NCBI RefSeq assembly: GCF_000346465.2
Contig: NC_034014.1
Coordinates: forward strand, 6,764,507 to 6,828,506
Direction of reading: 5' to 3'
From: Prunus persica
Taxonomy: Eukaryota; Streptophyta; Magnoliopsida; Rosales; Rosaceae
DNA: 64,000 bases
In this document: in pieces, positions 50,801-61,612 of the stretch
How positions within the stretch are numbered: the stretch's first letter is position 1
How the letters are laid out: each line of letters begins with the position of its first letter
Notes under the pieces: generated by a model
Told to the model about the DNA's origin: nothing
What the model saw: only the letters and a program-made list of their open reading frames with translations
Databases searched by the model: none
Position numbers and translations under genes: made by a program

Positions 50801-52466
50801 AAATTTAACATACTATTTTTCTTTGACTAGTTTGGAATGACACTTGGGCTAATGGTGTGTGATCCGAATCTTAATGCATCTTTTTGGGCTGTTACCTACT
50901 AATCTAACTTTTCAATGGGGTGGCGTAAATTGACTTCACACACCCAAGTGCAACATTTTCAATGTAAACAAAAACACTGTTAAATGCTTCAGGTTGGAAG
51001 GTACTCCAAAAGGGTTCAAAAATTCAGTTTCTAGAAGTTTCAATATTGCATTAGCTGAAACATGGTCGTTGAGGTTGTTGATAGGGGTGTAGTTAGTAGT
51101 AGAATTCTATAGTGCGGGTCTTATTAGATGATGTCCTATCTCTCAATCGTTGGATCAAATAATGATTCGCAGTTAGTTAACTACACTGGGGTGGGCTTAT
51201 CACCTATATGGCTGAGACTTATGCAGATTTGTTTTGGGTGATTCTAAGCACACCCAACTTTTTTTTTTCTCTGGACACCCCACCCAGTTCCAAAGGCGTT
51301 TTTAGTTTCCTACGAATAATTCTTTGACGAACGACTATCGTGACCACTGCGAGCTTTCGAGCAGACAAACGAAAAAGACAAATCTAGAAGTCCTGTTATA
51401 TAAACATAATGCATTGCATACATCCAAGTTATACTTTTGTATTGTTTAGTGGGGTGAGAGCCATCAGACTTTGTCCAATCACAAAATATATTACAGCAAC
51501 CAAAAGAAAAAAAGTAAAAAAAAAAGCATACCTTGGCCCTTCCTAAAGCCATGGTGAGAACACTATACACAATCTGCATAACTGCTAACACAAAGATGAA
51601 ATTGTTAAGCTGGTTGAGCCCCCCTTGTGATATAAACGAGGTTTTCCCCTGCAAATTCAATTCAATTTTAATAGAATTATAAAAAAAATAAATTAATGAA
51701 ATTAAAGTAACAAAATAATTAAAAAGTAAATTTAGGTTTTACCCAAAAAAGACTTTCACTTTTAAAAAAAGCCAAAACTTTTTCAAAAAATTATGTACTT
51801 ACCTGGGATTCACAGTGATCCACAGAAGAAGTTGCTGCTAGTCTTCTTTCCATGAATTGAATGGGCTCTAAACCAAGTGCTTTGGTGGTTTTAGTGGGTG
51901 CAGTTTTTCTACAGGGAAGCATGGTATATGCAATCTTGGTGGGTATGCATATTTTGGATATGGACCTTTGTGACACTGTCAGAATTAGGGACATGAAACC
52001 CAGCAGCATAAGCACTGCATGCACCCAACACAAAAAAAAAACTAATTCAGCAAATTTTATCAATTAGAACATACATTCTGCAAAATTGTCCAAGTGATGA
52101 GGCATTCGGGAAAATTGGTCGGAATTAGGATAGGTCATGGGTTCGATGGTTTTGCTTACCTGATTTGAGCTTCTCTATGGCCTCGAACAAGGCATTTTTT
52201 TTACGTTTTTTGAGCCACTGCATCATCAAATACATGAACAAAAAGAAGAAAAAAGGGAGGGTGTAATTAGTGAAATCAATTTCAACACAAATATGATGGT
52301 AATTTCTTACGAAGGGTCATTAAATACATACTTGGCTAAGGAGATCGATCAAGTGCTCTATAAAGATAGAGAGAAAAATGAAGACGAGGCAAACTGTTGC
52401 CAAAGCCCAAGTGGGTGTGTCTTGAAGTGAGCGGCTGGATGCTGATGCTGATCCTCCAGAAGCCAT
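47832..52466 (-). CDS. MLO-like seven-transmembrane protein
   Basis: Fifteen exons (descending): 52466-52332, 52217-52160, 52014-51803, 51648-51532, 50578-50518, 50355-50261, 50153-50079, 49980-49889, 49504-49455, 49370-49330, 49219-49046, 48940-48905, 48652-48585, 48459-48399, 48209-47832; phases give 550 residues. Seven hydrophobic segments match the MLO layout, from about 19-40 ([20 protein letters not shown]) to the last, ending [13 protein letters not shown] near 428. The four conserved extracellular Cys are visible (87, 99, 132, 390), as are the loop motifs [17 protein letters not shown] and FFRQFF. A calmodulin-binding helix with the invariant Trp (447) and a basic cluster follows. The tail is acidic/Ser-rich. 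MLO proteins act at the plasma membrane as calcium-linked channels/regulators; different clades serve powdery-mildew susceptibility, pollen or root functions. I do not see the clade V D/E-F-S/T-F tail motif, so the clade is left open. Confidence 0.94.
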
Positions 52467-55400
52467 ACTTGCTATGTGTTCTTGAGGGAAAAAGAGTCAG
52501 CATCAACGGAGGAAAGGAATTAATGAAAGAAGAGATGAGCTGAAGAACCCACGGAGAACGGTGCTTGAATTGAAATACTTGAAGCAAAGCCAAGGAGGGG
52601 GGACCAATCAGAGTTGAAAGATGAAACGTTCAAATCTTCTGTGCTGCTGTGACTTTTTTTGGGCGTTCCAAGTCCAAAGGTTCTAAGCAAAACCTGCATC
52701 TGTGAAGGTCGTATCTATTAAACATGGTTTGACACGGTTTTTGGTCCCATTTGAAAACCATAACTTCGCAATGCGCAAACGTCCAAATGTGGGTGGTTAG
52801 AGCAGGTGGTTCCATTTATTTTGGGCAACCTTCTTTATCACTGCATGAATGCTTTAGGACAGTCAAATTATTGTTGTCACGCATTCGCTTCTGTTGACCA
52901 GACTAAGATGATAATCGGATTAGAAGAGCAAATTGGTCCATATATTTCGAGTCGGGATCTCCTATCCCCAATTTACATGTCCCTCTTCCCTTATCTCTTA
53001 TTTCTTTGATTGACACTTGTGTGAATTTATTTATTGAAGAAGCATTATATTTTGCAATATTCGTGTTTCTCTTATCTGATCCGTCAATGAAGTCTAATTC
53101 AATGAAAATGGGCTTTAACTTGTCCATTATTAATAGAAGTTAGATGAAAGTTTGAACTTACGTATATGTCAAATTGTAAGACATCGTGAAATTCGATTCA
53201 TTAATTGTAAAAAAAAAATTTAGTCCACGAGGAGGTAATTACGAAAGAGTGGAAAATTCAGGTAGTTTTATGGCTAATTTTTTTTTTCTTTTCAAAATTA
53301 ATACTGTAGCGATCAATTTGCAAAAGGCCTCACAGTCACAATTTAATGCATGCGCAGGACTACAGTTATAACTTCCCGTCTGAATTTTGTGGGGTTTGAA
53401 CTTTGTTGAACATATTTAAATTGGGTCCGCACACAAGAGACTGCCTGATTCTCTTATATTGCCATATAAGAGAAAGTGATTCTCATTGCGTTGCATCTTT
53501 TGTTTTGTTTTCCGTTTATGGTGACTTTTGCGTTGCGATTTATAACTTCCATGCAGACTTTTACAAAACACATTAATTTATACTCTCCTCTCTCCTCTAG
53601 AAGCCCCTCCTCAACTCAACTAAATGCCTAATAAAATTCTTTGGATACTCTCCTCTAGAAGCCCCTCCTCACTCGTTAGTCATGGCTGGGATGTTCATTT
53701 CTTCCTCATGTACTAATGCTTTTCAACAACTATACATGATTGTGCAAATGAGACGAGAGTTATGTACGCCAGTTGATTAAGACAGTGAATTCTTTTTTTT
53801 GCACTCAAATTTGAATATCTCTTTTCTTAGATTATATTAATTTTAGAATAATTTATACTCGTATAAAAAAAAATTACATAATTGTGGAAGAAGCAAAGCT
53901 AGAATTTATAGTTTAATGGGAAAAATAAAGCACATAACAAGGAAAACTTTGACAACTAGCAGCTAGCACACATCAACCTAGCCTAGTGGTAGGGAATTTA
54001 AGAGCAATTGGGGAGCATGGGAGACCCAAAACAACCAGAAGAAATGGTTATTGACCCCTAATTTGAAGCCCTTTTATTCCAAGCCTGCCGAGTATTCAAA
54101 CAAAATAGAAAAAACCTAACTGAGTTTGAACTTCACTACATTTGAATACACTGCATTTGTCACTTTCGTTAGTTCTTCTCAGTCGCCGTTTTATTTCATG
54201 TGAAATTTCTCCATTCTTAAATATATTTTGTGATTTTCTTCATTAGATGACTTTTCAAAGAGAATAAATATTTAGTTCAGAAAAAGATATTGTAATTCCT
54301 CCCTAGAATTTATACGACGACAAGTCAGAAAAGTTAAGGACATAATAGATAATGACAATGACACAATATGCTTAGTTAGAAAAAGCAACTCTACAAGATT
54401 TCGTCCCAAATGACTTAATTAGCGGAAGTCGGCTGATTAATCTTTGGTCTAAAGGGCAAGCACTTGTCGTGATTATTTAAAAGATATATAAGTTCTGAGG
54501 GCAAGTGCATATCATATATACTTATTTTATAAAAATTAATTGTGATTTAGTAAATTAATCACCGATCTTCTTAATATTAATGTCACGTCATACATTTAAT
54601 GTCAAGATAGCAAAAGACTACGACTCCTGGCGGCTGATCAGAACATGCCACACTTCAAGACCTTTAGCCCAATCTCAGGTCAAATACAAGCAATTTTGCA
54701 TATACAACTCTCCTATCTTCATATAGATAATAGACACCAATACCTATAATTAAATCATAAATTTATACTTAATGATAGTATTAAGGGATCCATAAAAGAG
54801 TTGAACTGTTCATGATTTATAAAAACTTTACTCTTCTAGAGAATCCAAGTCCTCCTAAAATTATTAATCTAGTTTTCCCACCTTATTATGTTAAGGTAAT
54901 CGATCAACTATATTATAAAAAATGACATGAAAACAATTTTTTCTTTCTTTCTTATTTGTTGTGTAGGTGTTATGTTGTCAATTTTTACCCTAAATGCAGC
55001 TATCTAATATTGAATTATTCCTTCCGGCTGTAGGTTGTGGGATGTTAATACCAAATCTATTTTCCTCAACTTGAATTATATAATCTAATCGTGCTCTTGG
55101 TCCACGTTTATTGGAAAAAATGGAAAGACGAAACGTATTGGTTTAAATACTTTTATTTATTGGATTTTTGGTCTAATTATGAGCAAAGTTGTTAAACACT
55201 GGTCAGTGAGTTGGCTAAAGTTAAGTTATGTTCTTTCCTATAATTTATTTATTTGTTCTATTAACATCTACGTGTCACAAAAAGATCCTAATCATAATTA
55301 TTTATACAAGATTAAGTATTTAATTAAGTGTTATTATGAATTAATATTGGTGACACACGCACACAGTGACCTCGACCACTATACAGAACCAGCCATCCAA

Positions 55401-56005
55401 CGTTGAACTAGAATTCCATAAGGGTTTAACTGGGGAAGTTAGTACTGCTAATGCAGGCATACAAAATTAGACAAATATAAAAAATATATACTTATTGGTA
55501 ATTATATTATTAATATGTGTAAGCAAGTCCCTGTTATAGGCTGTTGAAAGTTAATTCTTTAAGCTTGTTGTGATGATTCTAAAGACCATTTAGAAGTCAC
55601 GCTTGGATATTTTCAAATTTTGAAAAGTTCATGTGATACAAAGCTACATGTCTTATTATATAGTAATAAACTCAAACCATATTGGAAGAACCAAGATGTC
55701 TTATTAGGAATGTTCAAAGAGTGTTGCCATTTGGACCACATTTACTGACCATCTTGTTGATCATCTCTTTAATATGAGTAGGGCCCATTTGTATTAGATG
55801 AGAAGAACTTACATGTAACGTCGGGAATGTCACCGTGACGGAATCCCAAGCCTATCACATATTGCCATGTCAAAAATTTAAAATACATGGCAATTAGTAA
55901 TTGGCTCGGAATAGCGCCGCAGTGGTATTCCTAATTAAATAATCAATAAATATAGTACAAATAGTATGATTAATGTTCAAATCTCGCATTAGGTTAATTA
56001 TCAGG

Positions 56006-56038
<33 letters not shown>

Positions 56039-56590
56039 GTGAAGGCTTGATGAGACTCCGTCTAATTAAAGAGTAGAGATTTTTATCACTGTAATTCAAC
56101 AAGTCAATTAAGTTGCCTTCTTGAAAGGCAAATTCGATTCGGAGTCCCCTTGATGTGTTATCATATATTAATTATTGAACATGACCTTTTTGATTAATTG
56201 GCCAAACTAAAGAAATTTATGTTTTGGGAGAAGGGGATGCTTCCAATCCACGAGTCACGACTAATAATTGGAGGATTTTATATTTTGGTCTTGTCATAGG
56301 TGGCTTCCCCCTGTAGAATTGATTGTTAATTGTAACTTTAACTACTATCAGAGTTTTTAAAAAAAAAATAATGAAACCACTTTATATTTGATTGATTATT
56401 TTTTAAAAATTGTTATTGATACTTCAAAATAGTTAGTGTATACATATTTTTGGATGCTTTCGTTGGTTTTTCCTCATGTTTTCATAGCTTATGTCTTTTC
56501 GTTCACGTTCCTATGAATGATGGCCATCGCAAACTTCTTTCAATCTAGAACCAATGTCTCACGATTATAGGGACAAGAGGGGAAGACTAA
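52467..56590. other. MLO promoter side and gene-poor AT-rich spacer
   Basis: The first 150 bp should include the MLO 5' UTR. A 25-bp sequence (actctcctctagaagcccct..) is duplicated near 53582-53670. A (TA)n run lies at 56005-56030. A block of about 120 bp at 55801-55930 recurs at 58180-58310. No supported gene. Confidence 0.55.
55801..55930 (+). repeat. Dispersed direct repeat, copy A
   Basis: Starts gagaagaacttacatgta and includes aagcctat(c/t)acat/cattg(c/t)catgtc. A diverged copy in the same orientation is at 58180-58310. The block may derive from an unclassified repeat family flanking the TA-rich element. Confidence 0.7.
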
Positions 56591-56634
56591 GGAAAAAACA
56601 ATGAAATTATGGAATTGGGCTTTTATGGAGTAAT
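56591..56634 (+). repeat. 44-bp direct repeat flanking the TA-rich element (left copy)
   Basis: ggaaaaaacaatga followed by atggaattgggcttttatgg; the right copy is at 58047-58092 with two small differences. Both copies lie outside the inverted termini of the element at 56640-57917. Confidence 0.8.
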
Positions 56635-56639
56635 CTTTG

Positions 56640-57459
56640 GGGTCGTTTGGTACACAGTTTTGGCTTGGACTGGCTTGGACTAAATTTAGTACCATGTTTG
56701 TTTCATTTAATTCTAGTCTTAGATGGGATTGCTAATACCGGGCCCACCAAAAACATCTCATTAGGAGGGGACTACTAAGCCCATGTAGAAAGGGAGGATT
56801 AGCTAGTCCTATGTTCACCAATGTATAAGATGCATATATTATATTGTAATACTAATAACATATATTACTATTATTATTATTATTATTATTATTATTACAT
56901 GTATATATATATAAACACATATGTATATATATATATATATAAACACATATATACATATAATATATATATATATAAATACATATAGATATATACACATATA
57001 TTATTATTATAATATACCCATATACACATACATATTAATATTATAATAATAGCATACATGTATATATGTGATATATATATTATATACCCATGTATGTATT
57101 ATAATATACATATACACACGTATATACACATATACATTGTATATTTATACTATATGTATATATGTATATTATAATATACATACATACACGTATATACATG
57201 TATATTATTATTATAACATACCCATATATATTATCTATTATAATATACATATATATGTATATGTATTATACCCATGTATATATTATAATATATAGATACA
57301 CCTATATACACATATATTATATACATGTATATACGTATATACGTATATTATAATATATAATATATATACATATATTATACATATATTATATATACATATG
57401 TATTTTATAATATATATAATGTATATGTATATATACATATATACACGTATATACATGTA

Positions 57460-57493
<34 letters not shown>

Positions 57494-57917
57494 ACATACC
57501 CATATATATATTATATATTATAATATACATACATATATATAAATATATGTATATGTATTATACCCATGTATATTATAATATACATATATACACCTATATA
57601 CACTTATATATATGTATGTAGATTTATATTATTTAAAATATATAATATTATTATAATATACTTATATACATGTATATACACATATATATATATATATATA
57701 TTATATGTATGTATATATACATATATATTATATATATTATAAAATACATATATACATATATATAGATATTTTTGAAAAAATAAAAAAATTATAGTCCTAG
57801 TCCAAACATACACCAAACGCAGGATAAGTGTTATCCAACTTAGACCAAGCAAAGCCAAGCCAAACCAGTCCCTAAGCATAGTCCATGCCAAGACAGTCAT
57901 GTGTACCAAACGAGCCC
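56640..57917. mobile_element. TIR-bounded small element expanded by about 950 bp of TA-rich microsatellite
   Basis: The left end GGGTCGTTTGGTACACA and right end (reverse complement) GGGCTCGTTTGGTACACA match except for a one-base indel. Subterminal TGGCTTGG/GCATGGACT motifs are also mirrored. Both ends are flanked by tttg, a possible 4-bp target duplication, though this is weak. Between the ends, 56823-57776 is almost entirely TA/TATACA/TTA steps and has no coding potential. The short frames there are low-complexity translations. The superfamily is unresolved. Confidence 0.6.
56823..57776. repeat. Compound TA-rich microsatellite (about 950 bp)
   Basis: Long succession of (TA)n, (TATACA)n, (ATT)n and related steps, including (TTA)n blocks near 56865-56895 and 57461-57490. 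Larger units such as ttataatatacatatata recur several times, suggesting amplification of higher-order units rather than simple slippage only. Confidence 0.9.
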
Positions 57918-58046
57918 TTTGTGTTTGGGTGTGGTCTAAAATCCAAGCCAAGGTCGGGGTCAAGCAACTCCAAGGTCAGGATGAAACCCAAGTCCAATCG
58001 AAGGTCAAATGATAAAACAATGAAATTAGTCCAATCCAAGGTGTAA

Positions 58047-58092
58047 GGAAAAAACAATGAATTTTTATGGAATTGGGCTTTTATGGAGTAAT
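58047..58092 (+). repeat. Right copy of the 44-bp flanking direct repeat
   Basis: See the left copy at 56591-56634; same orientation. Confidence 0.8.
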
Positions 58093-58179
58093 TCTTGACC
58101 TCCAAATAACTAAAGTATTTGACTAAACAATTCTAATTATCTTTATTCTCTTTATTCAAGTCTACATGGACTTAAAGAG

Positions 58180-58310
58180 GAGAAGAACTTACATGTATCA
58201 GGGATGTCATTATGATGGTATCTCAAGCCTATTACACATTGTCATGTCGAAAAGTTAAAATACATAATAGGTGATTGACTTGAAATAGCGTCATAATGAT
58301 ATCCCGATAT
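58180..58310 (+). repeat. Dispersed direct repeat, copy B
   Basis: Diverged copy of 55801-55930 in the same orientation, about 2.4 kb apart. Confidence 0.7.
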
Positions 58311-58681
58311 ATAGGTAAAATTTTCTCCTTAAATACATTTACAACTAATAATCTGAAAAATAGGACTGCAACAAGACTCCACTAACTCAGGTTTGCAGAG
58401 CATATACTACTTCCTAGTAAGTAACTATTACCCCCAAGAAACTCCACTTCGTAAATTTTAGCAATTACTCCTAAATGCTAATGAAAATTTATTCAAAATT
58501 TACAAAACTAAAAACAAAATAAATAATAAACCCATAACACGCGTATTATGAAACTATTTTATTGTTTGGTCGCTCGCTCGAATGAATATTACTTCGATAA
58601 TATAATTAAAATGCCATTGTTTAGACGACCATTAAAGTAAATTCCAGTATAATAATATTACTTTGCGTGAAAAAGCAACAA

Positions 58682-58753
58682 GGGCATTTGGTCTAGTGGT
58701 ATGATTCTCGCTTAGGGTGCGAGAGGTCCCGAGTTCAATTCTCGGAATGCCCC
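58682..58753 (+). tRNA. tRNA-Pro (anticodon AGG)
   Basis: 72 nt with complete cloverleaf. Acceptor stem GGGCATT pairs with AATGCCC (discriminator C), the A box is in TGGTCTAGTGGTATGA, the anticodon stem is CTCGC/GCGAG with loop TTAGGGT (AGG, Pro), and the B-box T-arm is CCGAGTTCAATTCTCGG. CCA is not encoded, as in nuclear genes. A CAA motif (gcaacaa) lies just upstream, as usual for plant tRNA genes, and T-runs (tgttttgtc) follow as pol III terminator. No intron. All pairs are intact, so it is probably functional. Confidence 0.96.
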
Positions 58754-58919
58754 ATTTGTTTTGTCTTCATTTTGATTGGGCGCACTTTTCAATGTTTGGC
58801 CCATTTCATTCTTTTGTCACACAACAAACGGCATCGTTATAATGGGCACAAAACACATGCCCTTTTTTTTTTTTTTTTTTTTTGTGGTGCTCTTTCATTT
58901 TGATATAATGGACCTTTAA

Positions 58920-59906
58920 GCCTGTTTGGGAGTGGTTCTTAATGGGACATAATTATTTTTGGAAAGAAGCATCTTTATGTAGGGTTGGGTACGGTACGGG
59001 ATAATATGGGATGAAGGTCATCCCGGTGTCAATTCCGGATAGGGGAATCGAGACTGGATGACTATGGGATGAGAGTTTTTGAGAACACGTTCAAACCATA
59101 CCGAACCCAAACTGGACCAATATGATTCGGTATCAATGTTGATACCATAAAAAATCTTGCAAAATTTCTGAAATCTTGCAATTTTTATAAATCAAGCATG
59201 ATACAAAGTTTACAAACAATTAAGATTCAAGAGTCTTGTTCAAGACCTGCCAAATTATATGATACATTGAATACATTTACATTGGCTTTTCCAAATCAAG
59301 CCTAATACAACAAAACAAACAATCAAGAGTCTTGATTCAAGACCAACCAAGAAAGGAAAATCTCATACAAACTACAAACAAAGTACCAACAATCAAGACC
59401 TGCCACCAAATTAATTACAAACCAAGAAATGGAATCAAGACTTGCCATATTAATTACAAACCAAGAAAATGGAAATCTCATATAATTAAATAAAATTTAC
59501 AAATCAAAGTAACTCAGCAACCCTTAATGCTGGTTACAAATTAAATTACAAACCAAGAAAAGAAACCCCAAAAAAAAAAAAAAAAACCTAACGGAAATAT
59601 CACGACTCACAAAATACTGTTCGGTACGGTATGGCACCAAACGGGATCAGAAATGTGGAACCGGTGTCGTGTCAAACAGTAACGGGATGACACGGTATCA
59701 TCCCGTTTACACTTCAACACCAAACGGGACGACATGAGATTGGCATGGTTTCGGTTCGGTTTCAGTATTCCATTTTTTTATGCCTAGCCCTATCTCCATG
59801 TGCTTCTCCATAAAATCACTTAAAATCACTAAAAGTGATTATATGGAGAAGTGATTTTCCATAAAAGTGATTATTGGTCTATCGACAATCACTCCTAAAC
59901 AAGCCC
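58920..59906. mobile_element. Small non-autonomous DNA element (MITE), interrupted by a hAT-like insertion
   Basis: The left end GCCTGTTTGGGAGTG (58920) is matched by the reverse complement of the right end cactcctaaacaagccc (59890-59906). Removing the nested element 58980-59792 and one target copy leaves only about 165 bp, a usual MITE size. The right arm has further self-complementary AAGTGATT/AATCACTT segments. The target-site duplication is unclear. Confidence 0.65.
58980..59792. mobile_element. hAT-like non-autonomous element nested in the MITE
   Basis: 813 bp with ends TAGGGTTGGGTACGG and, reverse-complemented, TAGGGCTAGGCATAA, of the TAGGG-type hAT terminus. The flanking octamers tctttatg (58972-58979) and tctccatg (59793-59800) match at 6 of 8 positions, consistent with an aged 8-bp hAT target duplication. 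Subterminal regions are rich in cggtacggg/ccgaac repeats, the usual transposase-binding pattern. The interior has no transposase ORF. Confidence 0.72.
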
Positions 59907-60076
59907 ATATTTGATGAGTATAGAATGACATAATTGATTATTTAGGGCACAACTTCAATTTTATGTTTAACCCATCAGAAACTAAATGAAATCAAAGCTT
60001 AGGAAAACTGAGTGAGAAGGAGTTTCTCTTGACCCATATATTCGTTAAGAAAGAACGGATGTTCTGTTAGGAGGAG

Positions 60077-60232
60077 AACTCATAGACAATTTGGTTATTT
60101 TATTACTTAATTTTCTTATAAGATTGCTTGGTCAAGTGATATCTTGTTGGAATGAACTCATAGACAATTTGGTTATTTTATTACTTAATTTTCTTATACG
60201 ATTGCTTGGTCAAGTGATATCTTGTTGGAATG
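60077..60232. repeat. 78-bp tandem duplication
   Basis: aactcatagacaatttggtt at 60077 recurs at 60155 and the copies differ at about one base. Recent event. Confidence 0.92.
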
Positions 60233-61430
60233 ATTTTGAGCTTAAATTTTATAGATGATAATTTATTGTGATTTTGAATAAAAATATTTACTTGAAGAAA
60301 ATCATAAACATATAAAAAGACCATGGCATCTGCTCTAGTATCTTTCCGGGACTGCCCACTTGCATGGATGATTTAAATTCTGAGATACATTATTAACCCA
60401 TTTTTGACAGCTTCGAATTTTAGAGGTTATGTGTTCGAAACCAACAACTCATCCGGTAATTTCCTGTAGGCGACGCCATGTCCACGCCCAAATAACACTC
60501 CACTCCACTCCAGTCCACATTCATATTGACAAGAGCTTTCTTCCATTCCACGTACAAATTTCTGTTATCAGCATTTCAGCTTCAGCACATTTAATGAAGT
60601 TTCGACGTAGTACCATAGAATGCCATAAGCCAAAGGATATGCAAGGTGAAAGCCCTATTGCGGCGCCAATGGGTTCCATTCCACCACAGTGGTTGTGAAC
60701 TTGTGACTTCCCCTTTTCACTTTTCCCATGGTGGGTTGTCTTTCCTCCCAATGTAAACAGAAAGAAAAAAGCCCTACTTTAATTTCTTGGTCCAGTAGAA
60801 CTTGAATTTTTGGGACAAGGACAACGATTGTGTGGCTCACAATTAGGATGGTACGCGTATAGCTCTTTCTGATTGAGCAGAAGCAGTTAATAGTGCACCA
60901 CATCCTTTATTAATTCTGAAACGGAAAACAAGCTATAATTCATAGTATATAAAAATAATTGACAATGTCAGGAGACTTATAGCTTTATACATCTAAGCCC
61001 CGCGACCCACGGCCGTGACAGAGTCTTTATTCACAGTAAGAGTTCGACTCTTGTAATTTTCTCCGTCCTCAACAGTATATGAGAAGCAAGCAGATGGAAG
61101 ATATGGGAAACTATAGTTGAATTGAAAAGGACCAAGACTTGGCTCATGAATTGCTTGCAATGTGTATCCAAATCAACTCAAAACGTGCAATGTGCTCTTG
61201 GAAAGAACAAAAAGCAGCTTCTTTTAAGAGTGAAAAGAAGAAAACGAGTGAATATTGTTCATTTTTGGACCACTTTTGGTGGGTATGTATGCCTCTAGGC
61301 AGGGGGCCATTTTTATTCTAAATACTTTGAGGTATTTGATCTCACTTCTCACTCATATAAATGGTTGTCTAATTCAGTTCTGCATGTTGAGGTATGTCAC
61401 ATGTATATACAATAACACGAAGTTTTTTAT
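60233..61430. other. Spacer without supported gene
   Basis: Short frames at 60429-60698 and 61139-61321 have no recognisable domain. No repeats of note besides A/T tracts. Confidence 0.5.
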
Positions 61431-61440
61431 ATAAATAATA

Positions 61441-61602
61441 CAGTCCTAGTCTCTTAGACCGCAGAGGTCCAAGAAATTGTGGTCATCCACAGTTGGACGT
61501 AACATTCAACGGTTCAAAAAAGTTTCTTAAAATAAGTGCAAGAGTGAGTGAACCGTTGAATGTAAATCTCTTGGACCCCTGTAGTCCAAGAGATCGGGAC
61601 TG
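61441..61602. mobile_element. 162-bp MITE, Mutator-like, with perfect 10-bp target-site duplication
   Basis: The termini are inverted: left CAGTCCTAGTCTCTTAGACC against right (reverse complement) CAGTCCCGATCTCTTGGACT. An inner pair acattcaacggttca / tgaaccgttgaatgt is also mirrored, so most of the element folds back. It is flanked on both sides by ataaataata (61431-61440 and 61603-61612). A 9-11 bp duplication is typical of Mutator-like elements. No coding capacity. Confidence 0.85.
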
Positions 61603-61612
61603 ATAAATAATA

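Noticed and set aside
57068..57963. ORFs of 75, 63 and 119 codons in the TA-rich region
   Set aside because: They are Tyr/Ile-rich low-complexity translations of TA/TATACA repeats.
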